A stretch of 64,000 nucleotides of DNA from Gemmatimonadota bacterium (lineage in GTDB: Bacteria > Gemmatimonadota > Gemmatimonadetes > Longimicrobiales > Gaopeijiaceae), in contig JAJDXG010000046.1 of the NCBI GenBank assembly GCA_022823365.1, positions 29,752 to 93,751 of the forward strand. Reading direction: 5' to 3'. Of the stretch, positions 54,238 through 62,905 are shown one piece after another. A program made the position numbers and the translations under genes. Each line of letters opens with the position of its first letter. Positions within the stretch are counted from its first letter, which is position 1. Under the pieces are notes generated by a model. That model was not told the DNA's origin and searched no databases. It saw nothing but the letters and a program-made list of their open reading frames with translations.

Positions 54238-54282
54238 GCCGGGGACGCGAACTGGCCGCAGGCGCGGACGTAACGTCGGGGT

Positions 54283-55530
54283 TTAGCTTGAACCCGTTGC
54301 CAACTCCTCCCGTGCGTCCACCAGCGAGCGCGCATCGTCGGGGATGGCCCCCGCCCCCACCACCTCCACGACCGGGCGGATCTTCACGGCCTCGCGGATG
54401 CAGGCGGCGAGTGTGATTGGGTCCACCACGGCCCCGGGCGCCGCCTCGACTAGCACGGTGAACACGTCCCGTGCCCCGTCCGCGGACACCACCGCCCGGT
54501 AGCGCGCCACGGCCGGGTCGGACCGCAGCGCCGCGGTCAACTCGCGGGGGTGGACGAACATGCCCTTGACCTTGACGCCTTCCCCCACCCGGCCCAGGAA
54601 GCCCGCCAGGCGGGGACCGGGGCGGCCGCACGAGCAGGGCGGGCGCTTCCAGGCAGACAGGTCGCCGGTGCCGAAGCGAACCAGAGGGTAGACCTCGTTG
54701 GGGCTGGTGACCACCACCTGCCCCGCCTCTCCTTCCCCGGCCGGGCGGTCGTCGGCGGGCACCAGAACCTCGACCACCACCTCGGGCGCCACGTGCCACC
54801 CGTCCTTTGCGGCGCACTCGTAGCCGAGCAGGCCGGTGTCTGCGGTCCCGTAGGCCTGGTAGACGTCCACGCCGAAGCCGTCCTGCAGGCGGGCGCGCAA
54901 CGAGGGTGGCAGCGGCGCGCCGGTCACCAGTGCGCGGTCGAACTCGAGCGGTTCGCCCGATTCCTCCGCCCGCTCGAGCAGGGTCAGCAGGAACTGGGGC
55001 GTGCCGGTGTAGCCGGTGGCGCCCACCGCACGCGCCGCCTTGATCTGGGCGGTCGTGGCCGACACGCCCCCGGGGATCACGGCACACCCAACCGCGCGCA
55101 ATCCCCCGTCGAGCATCAGGCCGCCCGGCGTGAGGTGGTACGAGAAGCTGTTCAGCACCACATCGCCGGGGCGGAAGCCGGCGGCGCGCAGGGCCGTCGC
55201 GAAGCGCCAGAAGTCGTCCCCGGCCCCCTGCGGGTCGCTGATCGGCCCCGGCGAGCGGTAGATGCGCGCGAGCGACCCGGCCGCCACCGTGAGCATCCCC
55301 CCGAAGGGCGGATCGGCGGCCTGCAGGGCGGGCAGATCGTCCTTGGCCAGAACCGGGATCGCCTGCAGATCCGCGACCCCCGCGACGTCCGTTGCCGACA
55401 TCCCCGCGCCCGCAAGCCTGCGCCCGATCTCGGGGCTGTGCCCGGTCCCGTACGCGACCGCGCGCGAGGCCAGCCTGTCCTGCAGCGCGTCCCAGTCCGT
55501 CGACCTGCCCGTCACGACGGGCATCTCCAT
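54283..55530 (-). CDS. Phenylacetate-CoA-ligase-family AMP-forming ligase
   Basis: 415 residues. It belongs to the PaaK branch of adenylate-forming enzymes: HSPEIGRRLAG start, IYRSPGPISDPQG in place of the usual Ser/Gly-rich loop, YGTADTGLLGYECAA, and the C-terminal lid with GRVGEGVKVKGMFVHPREL. It activates an aromatic or related acid with ATP and CoA. It sits downstream of the Liv-type ABC genes and may act on the imported substrate. The altered P-loop is seen in a divergent subset of this family. Confidence 0.88.
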   Translation of the reverse strand: MEMPVVTGRSTDWDALQDRLASRAVAYGTGHSPEIGRRLAGAGMSATDVAGVADLQAIPVLAKDDLPALQAADPPFGGMLTVAAGSLARIYRSPGPISDPQGAGDDFWRFATALRAAGFRPGDVVLNSFSYHLTPGGLMLDGGLRAVGCAVIPGGVSATTAQIKAARAVGATGYTGTPQFLLTLLERAEESGEPLEFDRALVTGAPLPPSLRARLQDGFGVDVYQAYGTADTGLLGYECAAKDGWHVAPEVVVEVLVPADDRPAGEGEAGQVVVTSPNEVYPLVRFGTGDLSAWKRPPCSCGRPGPRLAGFLGRVGEGVKVKGMFVHPRELTAALRSDPAVARYRAVVSADGARDVFTVLVEAAPGAVVDPITLAACIREAVKIRPVVEVVGAGAIPDDARSLVDAREELATGSS

Positions 55531-55570
55531 GCTGCAGCGGGAACGCGGGGGTCGCCGCGCCGCTCTCCCT

Positions 55571-56428
55571 TCACGACAACCACCGCTTCCGCCGCCGATA
55601 GTGCTTCACGTCCCGATACGACCGCCGCCCGCCATCGCCCAGCCCGAGGTAGAACTCCTTCACGTCCTCGTTGGCCCGCAGCTCCCCGGCGGCGCCCTCC
55701 AGCACGACCCGGCCGCCCTCCATGATGTACCCGTAGTCGGCCACCGACAGGGCGATGCGTGCGTTCTGCTCGACCAGCAGAATCGTGGTCCCTTCCTCGC
55801 GATTGATGCGCCGCACGATCTCGAAGATGTTCTCGACCAACATCGGAGCCAGCCCGAGCGAGGGCTCGTCCAGCAGCATCATGCGCGGAGATGCCATCAG
55901 TGCCCGTCCCAGCGCCAGCATCTGCTGCTCGCCGCCCGAGAGATGGCCCGCGAGCTGCCCGCGCCGCTCGGCCAGCGCCGGAAAGTAGTGGTAGACCCTG
56001 TCCGTCTCGGCGTTCAGGCCGCGCCGCGTCCCGCGTGTGTACGCCCCCGTCTGCAGGTTCTCGCGCACGGTCAGGTGCTCGAAGACCCGCCGTCCCTCCA
56101 GCACCTGGAAGATGCCCTTCTCCACGATGCGGTGGGCGTCCATCCCCTGGATCTCCTCGCCGTCGAAGACGATGGTCCCGTCGCTGACCTCGCCATCCTC
56201 CACGTACAGCAGCCCCGAGATGGCCTTGAGGGTCGTCGTCTTGCCCGCGCCGTTGGAGCCCAGCAGAGCCGCGATCCGCCCCTCGGCCACCTCAAGCGAC
56301 AACCCGCGCAGCACGAGGATCACATCGTCGTAGAGCACTTCGATGTTGTTGAGGCTGAGGAGCGGCGTTGCATCCGGGCGCCCATTCAACTCCGTCGCGC
56401 CGCGCCGACCGAAGGCCGAATCCGTCAT
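55571..56428 (-). CDS. livF: LivF-type ABC ATPase
   Basis: 285 residues. Walker A GSNGAGKTTT (57-66), signature LSGGEQ (163-168) and Walker B MMLLDEPSLGL (183-193) are intact, with the LivF hallmarks VLEGRRVFEHLTVRENL and GLAPMLVENIFEIV. It powers the high-affinity branched-chain-type transporter encoded by the adjacent livK, livM and livH. Only one ATPase is found, while normal systems have LivF and LivG. It may work as a homodimer or with a LivG encoded elsewhere. A basic 20-residue C-terminal tail follows. Confidence 0.92.
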   Translation of the reverse strand: MTDSAFGRRGATELNGRPDATPLLSLNNIEVLYDDVILVLRGLSLEVAEGRIAALLGSNGAGKTTTLKAISGLLYVEDGEVSDGTIVFDGEEIQGMDAHRIVEKGIFQVLEGRRVFEHLTVRENLQTGAYTRGTRRGLNAETDRVYHYFPALAERRGQLAGHLSGGEQQMLALGRALMASPRMMLLDEPSLGLAPMLVENIFEIVRRINREEGTTILLVEQNARIALSVADYGYIMEGGRVVLEGAAGELRANEDVKEFYLGLGDGGRRSYRDVKHYRRRKRWLS

Positions 56429-56438
56429 CCCATCGCCC

Positions 56439-57689
56439 TCAGGACGCCGGCGCCTGGATGAAGTCCGTGAACGGAACCCAGACCCCGCCCTCCACCCGGA
56501 AGATGCGCAACCCCTTGGAGCCGCGGTGGTCCGTGGAAGTGAGGGTCACCGGAGCGGTCACCCCGCCCATGTCGTAGTCGGACAGCGTCTCGAGCGCCGC
56601 CTTGATGCTCGCCCCGGTGAGTTCCTGGCCCGCCGCCAGCACCCGGCGCATCCCCTCGGCGAATGCCGCGAAGGTCCACCAGCCCTGGGTGTAGGCATTT
56701 GTCCTGCCCTCGGCGGACTCGCCCCTGGATGCGAGATAGTCGTGGATCACGCGCGTCCCGGGCACGTCCACCGTCAGGGGCGCGTACGGCATCGTCCCCA
56801 TCAGCCCCTCGGCCGCCTCCCCGGCCAGCTGAACGACCTGCGCGTTGGAGCACCAGTTCAGGCAGAAGAAGGTGGCGTCCAGGCTCAGGCTGCGCGCGTT
56901 CTGGAGCGCCACCGCCGCCGGCCCGGACGTGTTCTGGAAGACTACGTACTGGGCGCCGCTCTGGCGGATGCGCGAGAACTCGGCCGTGAAGTCCACCGCC
57001 CCGCGCGGCATCTCGTAGAGCGTGAGATCGATTCCCTGCGCCTCGGCGAACTCGATCCCGCCCTGGTTCGCCGGCGACAGCCCGAAGGGACTCGCGTTGT
57101 GCATCAGCGCGACGATGGGCGTTCCCTCGCCGTGGTTCGCGGCGATCCAGTCGAGGGCAATGCGGAACTGGTCGCTGTAGGTCGTGGCCAGCAGGAAGTT
57201 GTAGGGGGCCTCGGCCGGATCGCCCAGGCGATGGGAAAGGGACGCGGAGCTGAACGGGATCTCGTCCTCGGCGATGCGCATGCGCAGGGCCTCCGTGTCG
57301 CCCGTGCCCCATCCCATGAAGATCACCGCGCCCTCGCTCACGAACTGGCTGTAGAGCTGCTCGGCCCGGTCGACCTGGTATCCGTAGTCCTGGAAGATGA
57401 GGTCGATGGGCCGCCCCTCGATGCCCCCCTGCCCGTTGATCCAGTCGGCGAAGGCGCGCACGCCGTCGCCGTAGTCGGTGCCGACGTCGGCTGTGGGTCC
57501 GGTCAGGTCGAAGATCGCGCCCACCCTGATGCTGTTGTCGTCCGCATCGGCGCCGTCGCTCCCGCAGGCAACGCAAACGAGCATCGCAACGCCCGCAGCC
57601 CACCCCTTCGCTCGAGCCTCAGCCGGCGCATTCCTCCATCCCTCCGCCCGTCGTCCGCTGCCGGCGTGCACGCAGTCCATCTCGCTCAT
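56439..57689 (-). CDS. livK: LivK-type ABC substrate-binding lipoprotein
   Basis: 416 residues. A hydrophobic segment ending in CVACGSD (Cys about 42) anchors the protein. Two periplasmic-binding lobes are seen, opening with IRVGAIFDLTGPTADVGTDY and DYGDGVRAFADWINGQGG, then FSSASLSHRL and YEMPRGAVDFTAEFSRI. Such proteins bind branched-chain amino acids, aromatic acids or related compounds. The flanking CoA ligases suggest an acid substrate. The order LivH-LivM-LivK-LivF is contiguous. Confidence 0.92.
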   Translation of the reverse strand: MSEMDCVHAGSGRRAEGWRNAPAEARAKGWAAGVAMLVCVACGSDGADADDNSIRVGAIFDLTGPTADVGTDYGDGVRAFADWINGQGGIEGRPIDLIFQDYGYQVDRAEQLYSQFVSEGAVIFMGWGTGDTEALRMRIAEDEIPFSSASLSHRLGDPAEAPYNFLLATTYSDQFRIALDWIAANHGEGTPIVALMHNASPFGLSPANQGGIEFAEAQGIDLTLYEMPRGAVDFTAEFSRIRQSGAQYVVFQNTSGPAAVALQNARSLSLDATFFCLNWCSNAQVVQLAGEAAEGLMGTMPYAPLTVDVPGTRVIHDYLASRGESAEGRTNAYTQGWWTFAAFAEGMRRVLAAGQELTGASIKAALETLSDYDMGGVTAPVTLTSTDHRGSKGLRIFRVEGGVWVPFTDFIQAPAS

Positions 57690-57701
57690 CTTCTCATTCC
57701 T

Positions 57702-58775
57702 TCAGTTGGCCCGGCTCTCGCCGCGCCGGTACGCAAACGGCCACACATGGAAGTAGTCTTTCACGTTCTCCCACAGTTTGGACAGTCCCCGGGGCTCGAA
57801 GATGAGGAAGAGGATGATCACGATCCCGAACACCGCCTGCTGGGCGTAGGGGAGAAGTGACGCTGCCTGCGGAGCGGTGTCCTGAATGGCACGCCCCAGG
57901 TTGGTGATGAGCGCCGGGAGCAATGTGATCAGCGCCGCGCCCAGAAACGATCCCCGAATCGAGCCCAGGCCGCCGACGATGATCATCGCCAGGTAGACGA
58001 TGCTGGTGTTCAGCGTGAAGCGCTCCCAGGTGACGATGTTGCGGTAGAATGCGATCATCGCCCCCGCGAGGCCGACGAAGAACGACGAGGTCGCGAAGGC
58101 CAGCAGCTTGGTGCGGAAGACGTCCACCCCGATGACGCTCGCGGCGATGTCCTGGTCCCGCACCGCCTCGAAGGCCCGGCCGATGCGGCTGCGGAAGAGG
58201 TTTGCGGCGAAGAGCGCGGTGCCGGCCGCCGTGAGTACCGCCAGCCAGTAGAAGTTGAAGGTGGTGTTCAGGCGGAGGCCGAAGAGGCGCGGGGCGGGCA
58301 CGACGATGGCCTCGGTCCCGCCCGTGACCGTCGTCCAGTGGGTCATCGCCCACTCCACGATCTCCTGCGCGGCCAGGGTGGCGATGGCCAGGTAGAGACC
58401 CTTGAGGCGCAGGGAAGGGAGCCCGAAGAAGGTGCCCGCCACGGCGGTGAGAATGCAGGCGCAGAACACGCTCGCGCCCCAGGGGACCCCGAAGTTGAGG
58501 GTCAGTAGTCCCGCGGTGTAGGCCCCGATCGCCATGAAGGCGCCCTGGCCCAGCGAGATCTGGCCGGTGTAGCCCACGAGGATGTTGAGGCCGATGGCGC
58601 CCACGGTGGCGATGGCCACCTGGTTGGCCAGATCCAGCCAGTAGGTGCTGGCCACGAACGGGAAGACGAGCACGAAGAGGGCGAGAACCGCGAGCCGGAT
58701 CCGCTGCGCCGGCCGCGGACGGAGTCCCATGTCGGACTCGTAGCGGGTGTGGAAGACCCCGCACTCCATGCTCAT
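57702..58775 (-). CDS. livM: LivM-type ABC permease
   Basis: 357 residues. Family landmarks are LNILVGYTGQISLGQGAFMAIG, LPSLRLKGLYLAIATLAAQE with the loop that docks on the ATPase, RIGRAFEAVRDQDIAASVIG and VGGLGSIRGSFLGAALITLL. No ATPase domain is fused at the C-terminus, so LivG is not hidden here. It begins 10 bases after livH ends. Internal ATG at residue 16 is another start. Confidence 0.92.
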   Translation of the reverse strand: MSMECGVFHTRYESDMGLRPRPAQRIRLAVLALFVLVFPFVASTYWLDLANQVAIATVGAIGLNILVGYTGQISLGQGAFMAIGAYTAGLLTLNFGVPWGASVFCACILTAVAGTFFGLPSLRLKGLYLAIATLAAQEIVEWAMTHWTTVTGGTEAIVVPAPRLFGLRLNTTFNFYWLAVLTAAGTALFAANLFRSRIGRAFEAVRDQDIAASVIGVDVFRTKLLAFATSSFFVGLAGAMIAFYRNIVTWERFTLNTSIVYLAMIIVGGLGSIRGSFLGAALITLLPALITNLGRAIQDTAPQAASLLPYAQQAVFGIVIILFLIFEPRGLSKLWENVKDYFHVWPFAYRRGESRAN

Positions 58776-58785
58776 GGATAGAGTC

Positions 58786-59658
58786 TCATACGCGTTCGAT
58801 GATCTCCTTCCCGAAGAGCCCGTAGGGCCGGACCATCAGCACCATGATGAGCACCAGGTAGGGGACCACCAGGTTGAGCCCGTGCCCCACGTAAAAGCCG
58901 ACGTATACCTCCAGCAGGCCGATGATCGCGCCGCCGACAACGGCCCCCTTGATCGAGTCCAGCCCGCCCAGGATCACCACCGGGAAGACGCGGAGACCGA
59001 TGGCCGCCACGTTGGGGCTCACGCCCACGATGTTGCCCAGCATGATGCCCCCGATCGCCGCCGAGGCGGCCGCCAGCCCCCAGGCAACTCCGAACACGCG
59101 AGGGATACTGATCCCCATGCTGAGGGCCGCCTGCTGGTCGTCGGCGATGGCGCGCATGGCGATGCCGTCGCGGGTGTAGCGGAAGAAGAGGCCGAGCCCC
59201 GCCAGCACCGCCAGGGCGATGGGGATGGAGAGCACCCGCGCCGCGGAGAGCACCGCGGGCCCGATGACGAGGTCGCCCGCGGGCAGGAACGACTCGAACG
59301 CGCGCGGATTGGGTCCCCAGATGGCGTTGATGGCCCCCCGGAGCACCGACGACAGCCCGATGGTCACCATGATCATCGAGATGATGGGCTCGCCCACCAG
59401 GGGCCGCAGTACCAGGCGCTCGATGGCCAGCGCCACCGCGACCGCCAGCAGCACGGTCACCAGCACCCCCAGGCTCCAGGGCAGCCCGGTCTGGGCGACC
59501 GCGAAGAAGATCAGGTAGGTCCCCAGCAGGAGCAGGTCTCCCTGGGCGAAGTTGATGACGTCGCTGGCCTTGTAGATGACCACGAAGCCGGCCGCCGCCA
59601 GTGCGTAGATCATCCCCGTGCTGAGTCCCGAGACGGTCAGTTGCAGGAAGATGTCCAT
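58786..59658 (-). CDS. livH: LivH-type ABC permease
   Basis: 290 residues. Signature stretches are GLSTGMIYALAAAGFVVIYK, INFAQGDLLLLGTYLIFFA, YTRDGIAMRAIADDQQAAL and ILGGLDSIKGAVVGGAIIGL. It pairs with LivM to form the membrane channel. It is the first of the liv genes, 81 bases after a long-chain acyl-CoA-synthetase-like gene. Confidence 0.92.
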   Translation of the reverse strand: MDIFLQLTVSGLSTGMIYALAAAGFVVIYKASDVINFAQGDLLLLGTYLIFFAVAQTGLPWSLGVLVTVLLAVAVALAIERLVLRPLVGEPIISMIMVTIGLSSVLRGAINAIWGPNPRAFESFLPAGDLVIGPAVLSAARVLSIPIALAVLAGLGLFFRYTRDGIAMRAIADDQQAALSMGISIPRVFGVAWGLAAASAAIGGIMLGNIVGVSPNVAAIGLRVFPVVILGGLDSIKGAVVGGAIIGLLEVYVGFYVGHGLNLVVPYLVLIMVLMVRPYGLFGKEIIERV

Positions 59659-59739
59659 GGAATTCAGCGCTCACGGGCCCGCGAGCGCGGGCGGTGGCAT
59701 GCAACGGCGGGGCGTACGGCGGGTCGGGTCATGGCCTGC

Positions 59740-61647
59740 TCACTCCATCGTCTCGATGCGCAGATCGTGCTCCACCGCCGCGGTCCGACCGTCCTGATAG
59801 GTGATCTCGGTCGCCACCGTGATCGACTCGCCGTCTCCCTGCAGGGCCGCGATGATCTCCGCGAACCGATCGGCAATATGGCGTCGCCGGACCTTGCGCG
59901 TGCGGGTCAACTCGGCGTCGTCCGCGTGCAGTTCCTTGTGCAGAAGCAGGAAGCGGCGGATGCGGGCCGCCTCGGGCAGTTCCTCGTTCACCTCGGCGAC
60001 ATGCTCCCGGACCAGGGCGTACACCTCGCTCCGCCGCGCCAGGTCGGTGAAGGTGGTGTAGGGAACGCGGCGCCGCTCCGCCCACTGCCCGGCGTTCTCC
60101 ATGTCGATGGCGACCATCGCCGTCACGAACGGAGCCCCGCCACCCCCGAAGACCACAGCTTCGGCCAGGTAGGGACTGAACTTGAGCTTGTTCTCGACGA
60201 ACTGCGGGGAAAAGTTGCTGCCGTCCGGCAGCTTCATCACGTCGGCGAGGCGATCGATCACCACCAGGTGCCCGTCCTCGTCGAAGTAGCCGGCGTCGCC
60301 CGAGCGCAGCCAGCCGTCTTCAAGCGTCTCTGCGGTGGCCGCGGGGTTGCGGAAGTAGCCCTGGAACACCGCGGGACTCCTGCAGAGGATCTCGCCCTCG
60401 TCCGAAATCCGGATCTCGGTGCGGGGCAGCGGCACCCCCACGGTCTGGAAGCGGATGTCATCGTCCCGGTGGACCACCGAAATCCCCGACACCTCGGTCT
60501 GGCCGTAGAGCTGCTTCAGATTGACGCCGATGGCGTGGTAGAAGCGGAAAACGTCCGGCCCCAGCGCCGCGCCTCCCGTGTACGCGCACCGCACCCGGCT
60601 GAGGCCCAGCTGGTCGCGAAGGGGGTGAAAGACAGTCCAGTCCGCCAGGCGGTGGGTCAGGCGGCCGACCGGACCGATACGCCGGCCACGGAACCGCGCT
60701 TCGGCGGCCGCGGCCCCCTGCTTCATGGCCCAGCCGTAGAACCAGCGCTTTAGCCGGGTGGTGTCCTCGGCCATGACCTGCACGTCCGAGACCATGTTCT
60801 CCCAGATGCGCGGGGGCGACATGAGGAAGGCCGGGCCGATCTCGCGCATGTCCTTGCGCGCCGTCGCCGTCTCCTCCGGGAAGCTGACGGTGAATCCCGC
60901 CAGCAGCGCGCTCGCGACGGCGATCATCTGTTCCCCGATCCAGGCCAGAGGCAGGAACGAGACGAACTCGTCGCCCGGGTTCATCGCGTCCACGGTGCGC
61001 AGCTGCGACGCCATGGCAATCAGGTTTTCGTGCGAGAGCATGGCCAGCTTGGGGATGCTGGTGGTGCCCGAGGTCGTGCACAGCAGCGCGATGTCGCCGG
61101 GCCGGACCGCGGCGAGTCGCCGGCCGAACTCGTGCGGCGATCGCTCGTGCCGCCGTTCCCCCAGCGCCTCGACCTCCTCGAAGGACATGAGTCCGGGGGC
61201 CTCGTAGCCGTACATCCCCCGGGAGTCGTAGTAGATGATGTACTTGAGCCCGGGCATCTGGTCCCGCACCTCCAGCACCTTGTCGACCTGCTCCTGGTCC
61301 TCGGCCACTACGATGCGAGCCTCGGCGGCCTTGAGCATCCTCGCCAGCTCGCCCGCGATCGAGTCCTGGTAGAGCCCGAGGGGCAGGACGCCTCCGGCCT
61401 GGGCGGCGAGCTCGGCGATCGTCCACTCGGGCCGGTTGTCGCCGACGATCGCGATGCGGTCCCCCTCTTCGGCTCCCAACGCCGTCAGCCCCAGCGAGAA
61501 GGCGCGCACCCGGCGGAGGTACTCCGCCCAGGTGATCTCCTGCCAGATCCCGAACTCCTTCTCGCGCAGCGCGACCTCGTCGGGGTGGCGCGCGGCCTGT
61601 CGGGCGAGGAGGCCGGGAAGGGTGTCGGGAGTGTGTGCTGTGGGCAC
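59740..61647 (-). CDS. Long-chain acyl-CoA synthetase-like AMP ligase
   Basis: 635 residues from GTG 61647, which matches the normal family start near TLPGLLARQAARHPD; an upstream ATG at 61743 would add a basic segment unlike homologues. Adenylate-forming motifs are complete: LLCTTSGTTSIPKLAM, FLPLAWIGEQM, YGQTEVSGISV, the WLRSGDAGYFDEDGHLVVID hinge and the C-terminal Lys region. FadD15-type enzymes activate fatty or aromatic acids. Placed just upstream of the liv transporter genes, it may trap the imported acid as CoA ester. Confidence 0.9.
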   Translation of the reverse strand: MPTAHTPDTLPGLLARQAARHPDEVALREKEFGIWQEITWAEYLRRVRAFSLGLTALGAEEGDRIAIVGDNRPEWTIAELAAQAGGVLPLGLYQDSIAGELARMLKAAEARIVVAEDQEQVDKVLEVRDQMPGLKYIIYYDSRGMYGYEAPGLMSFEEVEALGERRHERSPHEFGRRLAAVRPGDIALLCTTSGTTSIPKLAMLSHENLIAMASQLRTVDAMNPGDEFVSFLPLAWIGEQMIAVASALLAGFTVSFPEETATARKDMREIGPAFLMSPPRIWENMVSDVQVMAEDTTRLKRWFYGWAMKQGAAAAEARFRGRRIGPVGRLTHRLADWTVFHPLRDQLGLSRVRCAYTGGAALGPDVFRFYHAIGVNLKQLYGQTEVSGISVVHRDDDIRFQTVGVPLPRTEIRISDEGEILCRSPAVFQGYFRNPAATAETLEDGWLRSGDAGYFDEDGHLVVIDRLADVMKLPDGSNFSPQFVENKLKFSPYLAEAVVFGGGGAPFVTAMVAIDMENAGQWAERRRVPYTTFTDLARRSEVYALVREHVAEVNEELPEAARIRRFLLLHKELHADDAELTRTRKVRRRHIADRFAEIIAALQGDGESITVATEITYQDGRTAAVEHDLRIETME

Positions 61648-61776
61648 GGCGTGGCGGAGGGCGAGCGTTATCGACCGGAGGCGGGCAGGGGTACGATAAG
61701 AACGACGCCTCCGCCGCGCAGGGTCCTTCCAGTCGCCGAGCATCCGGGGCGCATGAACAAGCGCCCATGGCCAGGC

Positions 61777-62700
61777 CTACCTCATCTCGAAAGTCAGGGT
61801 AGCCCAGTTGGACTCGTAGTCGAGGTCGGGTTCGTTCGTTGTCTCCACCATGTGGATGGTGCGCACGTACCAGCGTCCGGCACTGCTCAGCGGGATCGTG
61901 GCCACGCCATCGGCATCCGTCCGCGTTGCGACCGCTTCGGCATGCTCGCCCTCCGCTTCATGCGCGTGATAACCATCGTGGCTGGCGTAGACGAGATGGT
62001 TCGCGACCGGTCTGCCCTCGCGCATGAAACGGACCCGCAGCTCGTCGCCGACCGAAAGCTCGTACGGGTTTTCAAGGGGCACGAACTCCACAGGGTAGCC
62101 GAGTACGGTCGCCCATTCGGCGCTACGGGCGCTGCCGACCTGCACCAGGGCCTTTACGTGCTTGCTGTAGAACTCGAGGGCATCGTCGTCCATCATGCCC
62201 GCCGCCTGGCGCCGCTCGATCGTATCAAGCAGTCCGTCGTGGGCCAGGTAGCCGTTGAACGACTCGGCCGTGAGCGCGATGATGCGCGGCGCCGTCGAGA
62301 CACCGATCACGTAGGTGCCGGGTTCGCCGGTCTGGAATGTCAGGACGGCCGTGTCCAGGCTGTCGGGGTTCCAGATTGAAGAGTCCGCCCAGGCCGCAAC
62401 GGGCGGGTGCCTGACGCCATCGGGACCGACTACGCTCACATCGAGCATCCGGTCGCGGGTGATCAGCTCCAGGCCTTCGTCGAACTCGCCGTTCATGAGC
62501 AGGACCACGTTGGTCGAGTGCGGCTCCAGGAAGAAGCTGTCGAGTTTCAGGAACATGCTGTGCGCGCTCAGCGCGGCGACGCCGATGGCCAGCGCGGCAA
62601 GCGATGCGAGAAGGCGAAGGATGCCTCCTGTCGGGGCGCTGGCGCGGGAGCCTGGTCCGGCAGGTTCCTCCGGTGCTGGCGGCGGGTTCTGGTCAGGCAT
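61777..62700 (-). CDS. DUF4198 domain protein
   Basis: 307 residues. A membrane segment (LLASLAALAIGVAALSAHS) lies at about 27-45 after a Pro/Ala-rich start. The DUF4198 body follows, with HSMFLKLDSFFLEPHSTNVV near the start, then VSTAPRIIALTAESFNGYL, VEFVPLENPYELSVGDEL and the C-terminal Ig-like VLFMREGRPVANHLVYASHDG segment. The family is associated with nickel/cobalt uptake or cell-surface carbohydrate roles. It is read away from the histidine kinase. Confidence 0.85.
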   Translation of the reverse strand: MPDQNPPPAPEEPAGPGSRASAPTGGILRLLASLAALAIGVAALSAHSMFLKLDSFFLEPHSTNVVLLMNGEFDEGLELITRDRMLDVSVVGPDGVRHPPVAAWADSSIWNPDSLDTAVLTFQTGEPGTYVIGVSTAPRIIALTAESFNGYLAHDGLLDTIERRQAAGMMDDDALEFYSKHVKALVQVGSARSAEWATVLGYPVEFVPLENPYELSVGDELRVRFMREGRPVANHLVYASHDGYHAHEAEGEHAEAVATRTDADGVATIPLSSAGRWYVRTIHMVETTNEPDLDYESNWATLTFEMR

Positions 62701-62806
62701 GGTTCTCGTTTTCTCGTTGGGGTGGTTGCGTCGAGTTTTGGCCTTGGCAAATCATACTATCACCAAAATCTCGATAATCAAGAGGCCGAGTAGCTCGTTA
62801 TTTGTG

Positions 62807-62835
62807 TTTAAAGCGGTTAGGATAACAGATATATT
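62807..62835 (+). promoter_or_regulatory. Possible promoter of the histidine kinase
   Basis: TTTAAA (62807-62812), 17 bases, then TATATT (62830-62835) stand out in an unusually AT-rich gap between the divergent DUF4198 and kinase genes. The -35 is poor, so this remains tentative. Its start would lie about 60 bases before the kinase ATG, which has a strong GGAGGGGAG site. Confidence 0.28.
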
Positions 62836-62905
62836 ATAAGCTATCAGTTATGACATCATCGAAGCGGTACGCGTCCTGCGGGACCGGGGGGAAGGAGGGG
62901 AGAGC

